Origin: Oscillospiraceae bacterium
Lineage (GTDB): Bacteria > Bacillota > Clostridia > Oscillospirales > Ruminococcaceae
Length of the DNA stretch: 64,000 nucleotides
NCBI GenBank assembly: GCA_009777635.1
Contig: WRLK01000003.1
Span: 1-64,000 of the forward strand
Direction: 5' to 3'
The notes below the pieces were generated by a model, which was not told where the DNA came from, ran no database searches, and saw only the letters and a program-made list of their open reading frames with translations. Below, piece by piece: positions 8,529 through 18,080 of this stretch; within the stretch, counting starts at the first letter, position 1; each line of letters begins with the position of its first letter. The translations under genes and the position numbers were made by a program.

Positions 8529-10676
8529 TCATTTCAATTGAATAATTGCCGCATCCTTTGCCGGGACCGTAACCTGAATCACCCCCTGTTCCAATAGGAT
8601 ATCATGTCCGTTACGCCAAGCGTTCGCCTCCTCCGGTTGAAAATAACCCGGATTGATTTCCAGCACCGCTTTTTGAGGGTAATCCCCGGCGTTAATACAC
8701 CATAAGAATATATCCTCCCCCTTGTGGTCTGCGCACAAACGCGTAATGATACCGGTATTGTAATCGGTGCGAATCGCCCTTGTTTGTCCGGAAAACGGTA
8801 AAAAGCTTTTAAACGTATGCAAATACTCCGCTTTCTTTTTTTTCTTATACCCATATCCCAGCATCGAACCATAAACGCGAATCTTACCCTCGCCAAAACT
8901 GTTTTCCACACCGGCTGTTTCGCCGTTATCATACCAAGCGATTGCCCTGCCTGTCGTTACGCTGTAGCTTTGCCGGTAAACACCTCCTGCCAGCTTGCCG
9001 TTTTCGCTGTTTATCGTCAGCCCATGCCACATATCCGGTCCAAAGGAGGCATTGGCTTGAACTGCGCCGCAAAGCATAGCTAACCCACGGCTCGGCTGCT
9101 GTTCGTATGCATGGATCATCTCATCAAAATACCCCAAACAGCCCTCGGTAACCAGAAAGCCTCCGGCAGCTACCCATTTCGTAAGGATTTCAATCTCTTT
9201 ATAGGACAGCGCCGCCGGAAAAGGTACATATACCAATTTATAATCATCCATGTGCCGCAATAAAATCGGATCGGCCTGAATTCCGCTATCCTGAAACGCC
9301 TCATACGCGCCCTGATAAGATAAAGAATAAAAATCCGTAGATTGATACATGGCATGGCAATAAAGCTGCGCGTCCGGCAGCAGCAGTACGCCCGCCTGCC
9401 CCCGCACCGGCAGGGCACGCCACATTTTTTTCATTTTGGCGGCATTTGCCCAGTCTGCCAGGGTCTTAATTTCAGCGGACCGCTCGCTGCGGGAGCCGTT
9501 CAGGTTGTACCACCCAAAGGCGTCGAACAATCCGCCGTCCTGCAAGGCCCGCCAGCGGGGATTGAGATAGCCCCGCGCACCGGTAGCAAAAGAAATCAAA
9601 GCATCCAAACGGATATTTTCCGGGCGCCGCATCTCCTCTTTTTCCATCATGGGAAGATTGCCGCCCCTAGTCTGCCAGTCATGATTGCCGATACCCTCGG
9701 CCCGCCAATATTCCTTGCCGTTTGCCGCAATGCGCATCATATCTCCTGCAAGAACCGGTGAGCATTTATTGCCGTACCAATATGTATAACCGTAAACATC
9801 GCAGTATTCGGCGGAGCGATAGTCATCGCCGCAAGCCGGTAAATCGCAGAATGTTTTGGCGTTGCCATGAGCCGATATCATCACATCCGGGTCGGCTTCA
9901 CGGATCACATCATAGCGCATCTTCATGTGCTCAAGGGCATTGTCCAGACGGAAACGCAGCATATCCATCGTATCGGGATAAGGCTGAATCTGCCTTGGCA
10001 GCTCAATATCCTCCCAACAGGAAAGGCTGTAGCGTTTCCATGTATTCCTGACGCTGACTAAATCGTTGTTATATTTTTTCTTCACCCATTCTCTGAATGC
10101 TTTTTGGGTATCCGGGCAATAGCAAAGATTGTCCGGGCTGTACATGGAGCACTCATTCCAAATATCATAGCCGTAAAGCCCCGGATGCCCTTTGTAATGT
10201 TTCGCCAATTCGCTCAAAAACCGCCTGGCCTGTTTTTGTACCGTCGGATTATCCAGACACATCCGGGTAATCCCTGTAGCTGCCGAATCGCCCATACAGT
10301 AAGTGTGGGCGCTGCCGCTTGCCGATTCTGTCCGCCCCTCGGGGCAAATACGGTAAAGCCAGTCGGGGGCTTCATAAATATGCTCGGCAATAATGGTTTT
10401 TATACCATACTTGGCCGCCAAATCCAAATGCCTGTCAAAGGGAGCCCAATCAAACGCATCCGGTGCAACGTGTACGGAATTCCATGTAAACCAATGCCGG
10501 AACATCGTATGCCCGTCTTCCTTTGCAACCTGATAATCACGCTCCCAGTCTTGCTCAGGCGGCGCCGAGCGGCGGTAATATACCGCACCGATTTCTACAA
10601 TTCCTTCACCTGCCGGGTCATATTTTTTCATAAAAGGCTCTTTGGGCAAGATATTTTTATCTAAGCTTTGCTTCAT
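8529..10676 (-). CDS. Glycoside hydrolase family 42-type beta-galactosidase
   Basis: The protein (715 residues from the ATG at 10676) has a TIM barrel followed by a trimerisation domain and a beta domain, as in GH42 enzymes. The acid/base residue is Glu175 in YDIWNEC. The likely nucleophile is Glu327 in EYWRAEG. Cysteines around 185-187 (CYC) could belong to the GH42 zinc cluster. There is no signal peptide, so it should hydrolyse imported oligosaccharides. I chose ATG 10676 because AAGGAG lies just upstream; the longer frame to 10709 overlaps the permease gene and lacks a site. Divergent GH42 specificity (galactoside or arabinoside) cannot be decided. Confidence 0.82.
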   Translation of the reverse strand: MKQSLDKNILPKEPFMKKYDPAGEGIVEIGAVYYRRSAPPEQDWERDYQVAKEDGHTMFRHWFTWNSVHVAPDAFDWAPFDRHLDLAAKYGIKTIIAEHIYEAPDWLYRICPEGRTESASGSAHTYCMGDSAATGITRMCLDNPTVQKQARRFLSELAKHYKGHPGLYGYDIWNECSMYSPDNLCYCPDTQKAFREWVKKKYNNDLVSVRNTWKRYSLSCWEDIELPRQIQPYPDTMDMLRFRLDNALEHMKMRYDVIREADPDVMISAHGNAKTFCDLPACGDDYRSAEYCDVYGYTYWYGNKCSPVLAGDMMRIAANGKEYWRAEGIGNHDWQTRGGNLPMMEKEEMRRPENIRLDALISFATGARGYLNPRWRALQDGGLFDAFGWYNLNGSRSERSAEIKTLADWANAAKMKKMWRALPVRGQAGVLLLPDAQLYCHAMYQSTDFYSLSYQGAYEAFQDSGIQADPILLRHMDDYKLVYVPFPAALSYKEIEILTKWVAAGGFLVTEGCLGYFDEMIHAYEQQPSRGLAMLCGAVQANASFGPDMWHGLTINSENGKLAGGVYRQSYSVTTGRAIAWYDNGETAGVENSFGEGKIRVYGSMLGYGYKKKKKAEYLHTFKSFLPFSGQTRAIRTDYNTGIITRLCADHKGEDIFLWCINAGDYPQKAVLEINPGYFQPEEANAWRNGHDILLEQGVIQVTVPAKDAAIIQLK

Positions 10677-10705
10677 GAAAGCTCCTTTCTTATGAATACA
10701 GGTTC

Positions 10706-11545
10706 TCATCCCTTGATGCTTCCCGCGGTAATCCCTTCAACCAAATATTTCTGGAAGGCAATAAACATAAAAAACAACGGCGCAAGTGATAAAATTGACA
10801 TCGCAAACAGCGCCCCCCAAGAGCTTTGGCCTTGAGAATCAATAAACATGCGAAGCGCCAATGCCACGGTAAATTTTCTCATGTCCGTCAGATAAAGCAT
10901 TTGCGTGAAGAAGTCGTTCCATGTCCATATAAAGGAGAATATACATACCGTTACGATAGCCGGAACCGATAACGGCATAATAATATACCAAAACAACCGG
11001 AAAGGGCCGCAACCGTCAACATCGGCCGCTTGATCAAGTTCCTTTGGAAGCCCACGCATATATTGCGTGAACAAGAAGATGAAAAATCCATTTACCCCTA
11101 AAAAGGCCGGAACAATCAACGGTAAAAAGGTATTGATCCAGCCAAGGTTATTAAAGACAATATACTGGGGAATCAACCGGACATGCATGGGCAGCATCAT
11201 TGTCCCCAGCATCAGCGTAAACCATACCGCGCGCATTTTGAAGTTAATCCGGGCAAAGGCATATGCCGCAAGGATGCTTGAAAAAACACTGCCGACCATA
11301 ACAAACATAACAATCGTAAAGGAGTTTAGAAAGAACGCGCCGAAAGTAATGCCGGACATTCCGCTCCAGCCGATAACATAGTTTAATAAAATAAACGGGT
11401 TGGGAATTAAGCCCGGATTTTGAAAAATTTGTGTCTGCTCACTAAAAGAAGCGCTAAGCATCCATGCCAGCGGATATATCATGAAACATCCGAAAAGCAC
11501 GACCAAACTATGAAACAATATGGTTGATATATGACGTTTCTTCAT
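10706..11545 (-). CDS. Sugar ABC transporter permease, MalG type
   Basis: This integral membrane subunit has six predicted transmembrane segments. The EAA loop that docks the ATPase is KELDQAADVDGCGPFRLFW near residues 170-190. It belongs to the CUT1 carbohydrate-uptake class. It follows the second permease by 27 bp, and the GH42 gene comes next. No ATP-binding subunit is encoded in the operon. Confidence 0.92.
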   Translation of the reverse strand: MKKRHISTILFHSLVVLFGCFMIYPLAWMLSASFSEQTQIFQNPGLIPNPFILLNYVIGWSGMSGITFGAFFLNSFTIVMFVMVGSVFSSILAAYAFARINFKMRAVWFTLMLGTMMLPMHVRLIPQYIVFNNLGWINTFLPLIVPAFLGVNGFFIFLFTQYMRGLPKELDQAADVDGCGPFRLFWYIIMPLSVPAIVTVCIFSFIWTWNDFFTQMLYLTDMRKFTVALALRMFIDSQGQSSWGALFAMSILSLAPLFFMFIAFQKYLVEGITAGSIKG

Positions 11546-11572
11546 ATTTATCTCCTTTCTTTTTTAATTTTT

Positions 11573-12454
11573 CTAATCATAGAACACCCATTTTTTTGAC
11601 GTTCCAAATAAGACGCCCGTAAAGGTCGCGATGATAATTAACAGCATCCACGCCATCGCCGACGCATAACCCATCTGGAATTGTCCAAAACCTCTAATAT
11701 AGATATACAGTGAATAAAGCAATGTGGAATCCAAGGGGCCGCCGGTTCCGCCGGAAACAATAAACGCCGGCGTGAAAGCTTGGAACGCGCTGATGATTTG
11801 CATAACAATATTAAAGAATACCATGGGTGTAAGCAAAGGAAGCGTGATGTTAAAAAACTGCCTGATTTTTCCCGCGCCATCTATCGTTGCAGCTTCATAA
11901 TAATCCGCCGGAATTTGCTTTAAGGAAGCAAGAAATATAACCATTGAAGAACCAAACTGCCAAATGGCTAATACAATCAATGTATTCAGCGCAGTAGGGG
12001 GGGATGCAATCCAGTTCATGCCTTCAATGCCAAAGAATCCAAGAATCATGTTAAGGATACCGTCGCCGCTGAAGATTCTCCGCCATAAAATCGCTACCGC
12101 AATGCTTCCGCCAAACAAGGACGGAAGATAGTAAACCGCGCGGTAAAAACGCACGCCGCGTCTGTTCTTTTTTAAAGCCATTGCAACAAACAGCGCAAAC
12201 GCCAACTGTAATGGTACTGAGGTCAATACAAACCTAAAGGTTACCGAGAGGCTCTTTAGAAATCTCGGGTCACGAAACATATGCGTATAATTATACAAGC
12301 CCGCCCATCTTGGAGGCGTTAACATATCATAATGAGTAAACGAAAAATATAACGATGTTATCATAGGAATTACGGTAAGCCCAAAGAACCCGATAAGCCA
12401 CGGGATAAGAAATACATGGCCGACAACTTCCGCACGGGCACTTTTGTTTTTCAT
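11573..12454 (-). CDS. Sugar ABC transporter permease, MalF/UgpA type
   Basis: This 293-residue membrane protein with about six helices forms the transmembrane heterodimer with the neighbouring MalG-type permease. Its EAA loop is IPADYYEAATIDGAGKIRQFF. The CUT1 family imports di- and oligosaccharides. It is separated from the binding-protein gene by a 98-bp gap containing a strong hairpin, which would lower permease expression relative to the binding protein. Confidence 0.92.
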   Translation of the reverse strand: MKNKSARAEVVGHVFLIPWLIGFFGLTVIPMITSLYFSFTHYDMLTPPRWAGLYNYTHMFRDPRFLKSLSVTFRFVLTSVPLQLAFALFVAMALKKNRRGVRFYRAVYYLPSLFGGSIAVAILWRRIFSGDGILNMILGFFGIEGMNWIASPPTALNTLIVLAIWQFGSSMVIFLASLKQIPADYYEAATIDGAGKIRQFFNITLPLLTPMVFFNIVMQIISAFQAFTPAFIVSGGTGGPLDSTLLYSLYIYIRGFGQFQMGYASAMAWMLLIIIATFTGVLFGTSKKWVFYD

Positions 12455-12474
12455 AGAACCCCCTCCTTTGCTTT

Positions 12475-12526
12475 AAAAATGAACCCATTCAAAAGATCGT
12501 AATCCTGGCTGAACGGGTTCATTTTT
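12475..12526 (-). terminator. Intercistronic attenuating hairpin
   Basis: On the - strand ATGAACCCGTTCA pairs with TGAATGGGTTCAT with one mismatch and is followed by TTTTT. It sits between the substrate-binding-protein gene and the permeases. This position is typical of partial terminators that keep binding protein in excess. Confidence 0.6.
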
Positions 12527-12553
12527 TAAGCGTTGCGCACTTCCGGCGATTTA

Positions 12554-13948
12554 CTATTGGCGAGCGAAGATCGCGTCTGTTTCAGATATGAGCTGAGCTA
12601 CTGCCGCTTGCGGATCCTGGGTGCCAAAGGCCACTCTGTCCGCCGTATTTCTAAATGCGTCCTGGAATTCAGAAGCGCCTGCGGGTGGTAATGCATGGCC
12701 CTGGGCGTTTCTGTTTAGCATCGTTTCGGAAATGAATCCAAGGATAATCCTCCCATTTTCGTCAAGGATGCCTTCTAATTCCTGAGCTGAAATCGTGTTG
12801 ATCGGCACGCCCTGTTCCAATTGAAGCAGATTGGTGGCGGATTGCCTGTTGATAAAGTGATTCACGAACCGGAAAGCCGCTTCCTTTTTCTCATCTGTCG
12901 TATTGGCAAACACACTTAAGTGAGAAGCCGCGATGGTGTTGATTTGGAAACCGTCATTCGATTTCGGGTAATTGATGATACGCAAATCAGCGTCGGGCAT
13001 TTGAACGGCATATAAGCGGTATTGGTTAGCCGGTACATTCATCACGGCGGTTTTTCCGTTGGCGAATAAATTTTCTTCAATCGGCATGCCCCTGCTTTCC
13101 ACCATCGTTGCGGCGTCGGGTATTAATCCTGCCTGGAGCAGATCGTTGTAATAGGAAAACCATCCGACCATTGTTTCTTCAGAAGTCGCAAGTGCGCCGT
13201 CTTCAGAATAAATATCGGAGCCCTGCTCTACCGTGCGGGTCCAATAACGGAAGGCTTCCAGATTCTCCGGGGGCAGAGATGAGAAGTGTCCGGCCTGAGT
13301 CGCTTCACGGAAAATTCTGTGCGTTTGCGCAAAGCTGTCCCATGTGAACTGTTCGCCGTTTAAATAGTCTACTCCGATTGCGTCATAGATGCCTAGCTCT
13401 TCAATCATGCTGTGATTGATAAGCATAGCGTCAAAGGTAACCCCTTGCGCAACCATCCATAAGGTGCCGTTAATGCGTCCGGCGCCTAAAACGTCTTCGG
13501 GAATATACTCAGTTTCAAATGTTCCGTTCGCAATCCAAGGCGCAAAATCTGCTAATACGCCACGTTCCGCATAGTCGCTGGCAAACGAAGCATGAACGCC
13601 CATAACATCCGGTGCGGCCCCGCCGGCGATTTGAGTTGTGATTCTGTCACGATACTCAGGAAATGGAGCCGGCTCACGGATTACGCGAACATCGGGGTTT
13701 TCTCTTTCAAAATCATCGCAGATTGCACTATAAATTTCATTGCGGTTTGTATCTCCCCACCATGCAAAACGGATTTCAACAACATCGCCGTCGGCTTGCG
13801 CGGCAGGTTCATTGCCCGCGGCAGCTTCAGCGCCCTCGTTTGCCTGTGTTTCTGCAGGTGATGTTGATGGCTGCCCGCCGCAACCGGCCAAAAGACCAAA
13901 TATCAACAAGCCTACAACCAGTATTTGACTTATTTTCTTCAATTTCAT
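12554..13948 (-). CDS. Sugar ABC transporter substrate-binding lipoprotein
   Basis: The extracellular solute-binding protein (family 1, CUT1) would be anchored to the membrane by a lipidated cysteine. The N-terminus has MKLKK, a hydrophobic stretch and the lipobox LLAGC, then a low-complexity Ala/Glu/Gly linker. The mature part contains typical motifs such as IRFAWWGD and GGAAPDVMG. I use the ATG at 13948, which follows AGAGGTGG; the 23-residue upstream extension would bury the signal peptide. Length is 464 residues. It is first in the operon. The ligand is probably an oligosaccharide cleaved by the GH2/GH42 enzymes. Confidence 0.9.
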   Translation of the reverse strand: MKLKKISQILVVGLLIFGLLAGCGGQPSTSPAETQANEGAEAAAGNEPAAQADGDVVEIRFAWWGDTNRNEIYSAICDDFERENPDVRVIREPAPFPEYRDRITTQIAGGAAPDVMGVHASFASDYAERGVLADFAPWIANGTFETEYIPEDVLGAGRINGTLWMVAQGVTFDAMLINHSMIEELGIYDAIGVDYLNGEQFTWDSFAQTHRIFREATQAGHFSSLPPENLEAFRYWTRTVEQGSDIYSEDGALATSEETMVGWFSYYNDLLQAGLIPDAATMVESRGMPIEENLFANGKTAVMNVPANQYRLYAVQMPDADLRIINYPKSNDGFQINTIAASHLSVFANTTDEKKEAAFRFVNHFINRQSATNLLQLEQGVPINTISAQELEGILDENGRIILGFISETMLNRNAQGHALPPAGASEFQDAFRNTADRVAFGTQDPQAAVAQLISETDAIFARQ

Positions 13949-14286
13949 AATCCACCTCTCTAGTAATGCGATATTCTTATTGTTCTTCAGTTTAAGCTTG
14001 AAATACCTTGCCAACATGAATCAATGATGACATCCACCCTGCTGACAATTTTAATTCCACCGTCAGCGCGAGATTTGCTTTAACAGATGATTTTTGTGCA
14101 TCTTTATGGCGCCGGTATATCGAACCACCTTTCTTCTAATATAATAGCCGACCCTTGAGGCGCACCGGTAAAGGATTTAACATTTTCCCTATGCAGCCAA
14201 CTGACTTATGTAAACATTCAACCGGAATCCATTTTATGCACGCTTCGTTACATTTAATCATCTGATGTATGATGGATGTAAATAAT
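13949..14286 (-). other. Long untranslated leader of the sugar transporter operon
   Basis: About 330 bp separate the promoter at 14287-14315 from the binding-protein start. No open frame with a ribosome-binding site is seen. Some GC-rich inverted pieces (around 14108-14175) could fold, but I find no recognisable riboswitch. Confidence 0.4.
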
Positions 14287-14315
14287 ATTATATTCGAATA
14301 TGTGAGTTCAGTCAA
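14287..14315 (-). promoter_or_regulatory. Promoter with overlapping palindromic operator, sugar transporter operon
   Basis: On the - strand TTGACT (14315-14310) and TATAAT (14292-14287) are 17 bp apart. A perfect 12-bp palindrome ATATTCGAATAT (14290-14301) overlaps the -10 box and spacer, an ideal place for a repressor. The 11-mer TATATTCGAAT also occurs at 188-198, upstream of the convergent operon. Confidence 0.7.
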
Positions 14316-14547
14316 TATTATTTTTTATTTCTACATAAATTTGTCATTATATATAAACTAAAAGGTAGTAAATTATTACATATGAATTAATATAAAGTCA
14401 TTTTTCGCTTTAATATTTTGTATGAAAAATATTAAAACCCCCGAAACATTCATCTGATATTTATGAAGCCACTATCACGGAATGGCTCATACGGTTTAAC
14501 CAATTCAACATCTTTAACAGTAGATTGAAAATCGGAACAAGAAATAA

Positions 14548-14574
14548 ATAAAACCGCTGTTAAAGCGGTTTTAT
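14548..14574 (-). terminator. Rho-independent terminator of the housekeeping operon
   Basis: AAACCGCT/AGCGGTTT with a short loop lies immediately after the thiN stop codon. T-rich flanks are present on both strands (TTTATTTATTT on the - strand). Confidence 0.75.
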
Positions 14575-15221
14575 TTTGCATTATTTACGGTTATCACCGC
14601 AACAATGCCACTTTTTACCGAAACCCGTATGTCCGTCCCCTGAAACTCGTTGCTCACGGCGCGTGGGTCGTCAAAGCTTAGATCATAATCCTTAAGCGGG
14701 TATTTCCCGTTTGATATCGTGACGCCGCGGCTTGTTCCCTCAAGCGAAAACACCGACAGGTATGCGTTTTCCCGCGCCGGTATGGTAATCTCGCCGTCCT
14801 TTACCGCAAAAACCTCGGTATCGCCGTCGGTAATTTTCGCGTCAACGCCGCTTTTAGCGCACCACGCAAGGTTTTGAAGGTTCCCCCATGTATGGTCTAA
14901 GCGACGCCCGAGCATACCTGCCATTAAAATACGCGTGTACCCGCGCTTTACAGCTTCGCGCACGGCAAGCCATGAGTCCGTGTAGTTTTTATCGGCGGGA
15001 TATGTGACGCGCGCTATCCCGTCAGGTATTTTTTCAATCGAATCAAAATCGCCAAGCAACAAATCCGGCTTCACTTCAAGCTTCTCACAATGAAGATAGC
15101 CGCTGTCGGCGCACAGAATGAAATCCTTACGCTTGATCTGCGCTCTTACTGCTAAGTAATTTGCAATTTCCCCGCCGCCCAGAATCAGGCACCCGGTGGG
15201 CTTTAGCTCTTTCGTTCCCAC
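14571..15221 (-). CDS. thiN: Thiamine pyrophosphokinase
   Basis: It transfers pyrophosphate from ATP to thiamine, giving thiamine pyrophosphate. Family motifs are LILGGGEIANYL at the N-terminus, CADSGYLH, the metal-binding LLGDFDSI and GMLGRRLDHTWGN. The 216-residue length fits. A GTG start follows AAAGGA and overlaps the end of rsgA by 19 bp. In many Firmicutes rpe lies between rsgA and thiN; here it is absent. It is the last gene of the operon. Confidence 0.93.
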   Translation of the reverse strand: MGTKELKPTGCLILGGGEIANYLAVRAQIKRKDFILCADSGYLHCEKLEVKPDLLLGDFDSIEKIPDGIARVTYPADKNYTDSWLAVREAVKRGYTRILMAGMLGRRLDHTWGNLQNLAWCAKSGVDAKITDGDTEVFAVKDGEITIPARENAYLSVFSLEGTSRGVTISNGKYPLKDYDLSFDDPRAVSNEFQGTDIRVSVKSGIVAVITVNNAK

Positions 15222-16102
15222 TCTTTTATATCCTTTAGCTGTAAAAATATCTGTTTGTAGCTTAAGTACCGTGTTTCAGCGATTTTTCCGTCCTTTGCCG
15301 CCTGAATGACGCCGCAGCCGGTTTCGGCGGTATGCGTGCAGTCTTGAAACCGGCAATCCTTTATGTACGGCTCAAATTCGCGGAACAAGCGCTGCATATC
15401 CTCTTTGCCGACGCCGCTTACCTGTACAATGTCGATGGACGAAAAACCGGGGGTATCAGCCACTCTGCCGCCGTTATCCAGCGTGAATATCTGCGTCGTG
15501 CGCGTGGTGTGGCGGCCGCGCCCGAGTTTTTTGCTAATCTCGCCGACCTCGAGCCCGAGACGCGGGTCAATCGCGTTTAACAGGCTTGTTTTCCCGACGC
15601 CGGAGTTGCCTGAAAACGCCGAAAACTTACCGCTTAAGCTATCCTTCAGCGCCTGCACGCCCTCGCCGGTTTCAGCGCTTATCTGGAACACCGAAAACCC
15701 CGCCTGCTTATACACCGAAGTAAGGGCTCCCGCATCCTGTAAATCTGATTTTGTCACGGCGATATACGGCTCGATATGCTTATACTCGAGCACCGCGATA
15801 AACTTATCCGCCACAAAGAGGTTGGGCGGAGGCTCCGATACCGACAGCACGGCGACCATCACGTCGAGGTTTGCAAGCGGCGGGCGGATAAGGAAGTTCC
15901 TGCGTTTTTGAATGTGCTCCACTAAGCCGGAGCCGTCGTCGTTCACGCTGATATTGACGCGGTCACCGACGCACGGCTTTTGCCCGTCCTTTCTGAATAT
16001 GCCCCTCGCCCTGCATTCTATAAGCCCGCCGGAGGTCGATACCGTGTAAAAACCACCGCTTGACTTGATAATCGTGCCGCTTTTCCCGTCATGCGCCGTC
16101 AT
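15203..16102 (-). CDS. rsgA: Ribosome small subunit-dependent GTPase A
   Basis: This circularly permuted GTPase helps late maturation of the 30S subunit. An N-terminal OB fold is followed by GTPase motifs in permuted order: TKSDL (G4), SAETGEG (G5), GNSGVGKTSLLN (G1) and DTPGF (G3). The C-terminal zinc site CRFQDCTHTAETGC is intact. The length of 299 residues is usual. Its start overlaps the kinase stop by 4 bp, and the neighbouring PASTA kinase and PP2C phosphatase are its usual partners. Confidence 0.95.
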   Translation of the reverse strand: MTAHDGKSGTIIKSSGGFYTVSTSGGLIECRARGIFRKDGQKPCVGDRVNISVNDDGSGLVEHIQKRRNFLIRPPLANLDVMVAVLSVSEPPPNLFVADKFIAVLEYKHIEPYIAVTKSDLQDAGALTSVYKQAGFSVFQISAETGEGVQALKDSLSGKFSAFSGNSGVGKTSLLNAIDPRLGLEVGEISKKLGRGRHTTRTTQIFTLDNGGRVADTPGFSSIDIVQVSGVGKEDMQRLFREFEPYIKDCRFQDCTHTAETGCGVIQAAKDGKIAETRYLSYKQIFLQLKDIKEWERKS

Positions 16103-18054
16103 TCGATATCCACCGTGATGTCTTGGTGCAATCTTCTGTTGATATAAACCCTTACAAGAACCGATCCGGTCTCAGTCGTCGAGAAGGTAGGACGCCAGAA
16201 CCTTGTGCCCTCCTGACGCGGGTTCACGGTGGTCTCAGCCACTACGCGGTCGTTGATCCTTGCTCTCACAAGAAGCTCCTCGTCAACATCCGGAAGCTCC
16301 ACGCTTATCCTGACGCGGTGGCTTGATCCGGGCCGCCCCTCGTCATCATCTGCCGGAGCGTTCGGGTCGGCTTCAGGCGGCGCCGCTGAATCCGCTACCA
16401 CAAGCGTCACGTCGGTGCCCTCGTTTACAAGCGTTCCCGGCAGCGGTTCCTGCGCGAGTATGGTGCCGTCCGGAATTTCGTCGCTCGCCTGCCGCCTTAC
16501 AACGCTTCCGATGACAAGCAGCCGCCTTTCAAGGATTTCCCGCGCTTCGTCCAGCGTCAGGCCGACGACGCTCTCGATCTGGAACGGCAGCCTTTCAGGG
16601 CCCATGCTGACGTAAACCGTCACGACAGTACCGGACGTTACGCTTGAATCCCGCGACGGATCGGTGTATATCACGCAGCCTGCGGGGACTTCCTCGCTGT
16701 AGAGCTTTTCCTCGCGGCTTTCAAGCCCGTGCTCATGGAGCCACGCGACCGCCTGGCGCACGTCCCTGCCCGCGAAGTTGGGCATTTCCACAATAAACTG
16801 GCCTAAGCTGACAGTCACACGCACCTGCGAGCCAAGCTTCGCGCGAAGCCCCGCCCGCGGCCTTTGCTCGATAATAACGTCCTTGCCGAACTCGTCACTG
16901 TAAACGCGATCTTCAGGTATTATCTCAAACTTGTCGTCGTTTTGGGCGACAGCCGTTTCAAATTTAAGCCCTACAAGGTTTGGTAAATCCTCCTCGCCCA
17001 CCTGTACGAACGGGTTGTTGTAGTAAAGCATCAGCCCGATAAACGCAAGGCTCGCCAACACAAATGCCAGCGTAACCCCGGTCAGTATGGGGATGTACGG
17101 CGTTTTGCGTCGTCTTTGCACGTCTTCCTCCTCGCGTGTTTCCCGTATAGCTTTCCGGATTTTTTTGTCTTTCATTTTATCGTGTTCGTTATCCAGATAT
17201 TTATATTCAAAGTGAATCGAAGGGTTTTGCTTAAAGCTTTCGATATCCGCGATCATTTCGGCGGAGGACGCGTACCGCTTACCGGCGTCCTTTTGCATGG
17301 CGCGCACGGTGATTTCCTCAAGCCCGGGCGGGATATCCGGATTTATCGAGCTGGGCCTCACGGCCTGCGACTGTATCTGCTGGATCGCCACCGAAACGGG
17401 GGAATCCGCTTCGAAGGGCAGGCGGCCCGTCAGCATTTCAAACAGCATGACGCCGACGGAGTAAATGTCGGCTTTTTCGTCGGTGTTGCCGCCCATCGCC
17501 TGCTCGGGGCTGATGTAGTGGACCGATCCGATTGCGCGGTCGGTGATGGTTTTGACCTCGCTCCTTGCAAACCGGGCGATACCGAAGTCGGTGACTTTTA
17601 TCGTGCCATTTTGCAAAAGCATAATATTTTGCGGCTTTATATCGCGGTGTACGATGCCTTTGTCGTGTGCGTGCTGGAGCGCGCGCAAAATCTGCAATGA
17701 AAAATGGACAGCCTCTTTCCATGTCAAAACGCTTTGGCGCTCGATGTAATCCTTAAGCGTGATGCCGTCGATGTATTCCATTACAATCGAGTGGATTCTG
17801 TTTGTGAAGCTGACGTCGAATACCCTTACGATATTGGGATGCGAGAGCACGGCAATCGCTTTCGACTCGTTTTTAAAACGCCTTAAAAACTCGGCGTTTC
17901 CCGCAAATTCGTCGCGCAAAATCTTAACGGCGACCGTTCGGTTGTCGATTGTGTCAAACGCCTTGTAGACATTGGCCATTCCGCCCATGCCGATCAAGGC
18001 CTGTATTTCATAACGGCCCTCAAGCCGTTTGCCTAAGTATTTGTCTCTCTCCAA
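16099..18054 (-). CDS. prkC: PASTA-domain Ser/Thr protein kinase
   Basis: This is a membrane receptor kinase that senses peptidoglycan fragments. The cytosolic kinase domain (about 15-275) shows GMGGMANVY, the ATP lysine K44, HRDIKPQN with catalytic D138, and DFG at 156-158. One transmembrane helix is near 321-345. Three extracellular PASTA repeats follow (about 356-418, 421-490, 491-560). A Pro/Asp-rich linker then leads to an additional beta-rich C-terminal domain of some 75 residues. The gene sits between its phosphatase and rsgA, as is usual in Clostridia and Bacilli. Confidence 0.94.
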   Translation of the reverse strand: MERDKYLGKRLEGRYEIQALIGMGGMANVYKAFDTIDNRTVAVKILRDEFAGNAEFLRRFKNESKAIAVLSHPNIVRVFDVSFTNRIHSIVMEYIDGITLKDYIERQSVLTWKEAVHFSLQILRALQHAHDKGIVHRDIKPQNIMLLQNGTIKVTDFGIARFARSEVKTITDRAIGSVHYISPEQAMGGNTDEKADIYSVGVMLFEMLTGRLPFEADSPVSVAIQQIQSQAVRPSSINPDIPPGLEEITVRAMQKDAGKRYASSAEMIADIESFKQNPSIHFEYKYLDNEHDKMKDKKIRKAIRETREEEDVQRRRKTPYIPILTGVTLAFVLASLAFIGLMLYYNNPFVQVGEEDLPNLVGLKFETAVAQNDDKFEIIPEDRVYSDEFGKDVIIEQRPRAGLRAKLGSQVRVTVSLGQFIVEMPNFAGRDVRQAVAWLHEHGLESREEKLYSEEVPAGCVIYTDPSRDSSVTSGTVVTVYVSMGPERLPFQIESVVGLTLDEAREILERRLLVIGSVVRRQASDEIPDGTILAQEPLPGTLVNEGTDVTLVVADSAAPPEADPNAPADDDEGRPGSSHRVRISVELPDVDEELLVRARINDRVVAETTVNPRQEGTRFWRPTFSTTETGSVLVRVYINRRLHQDITVDIE

Positions 18055-18080
18055 GTCTTAATCCTCCAGACGCCGCATGC

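Noticed and set aside
14571..15221. TPP riboswitch linked to thiN
   Set aside because: thiN is the last gene of a long operon and overlaps rsgA; no TPP aptamer is seen near it.
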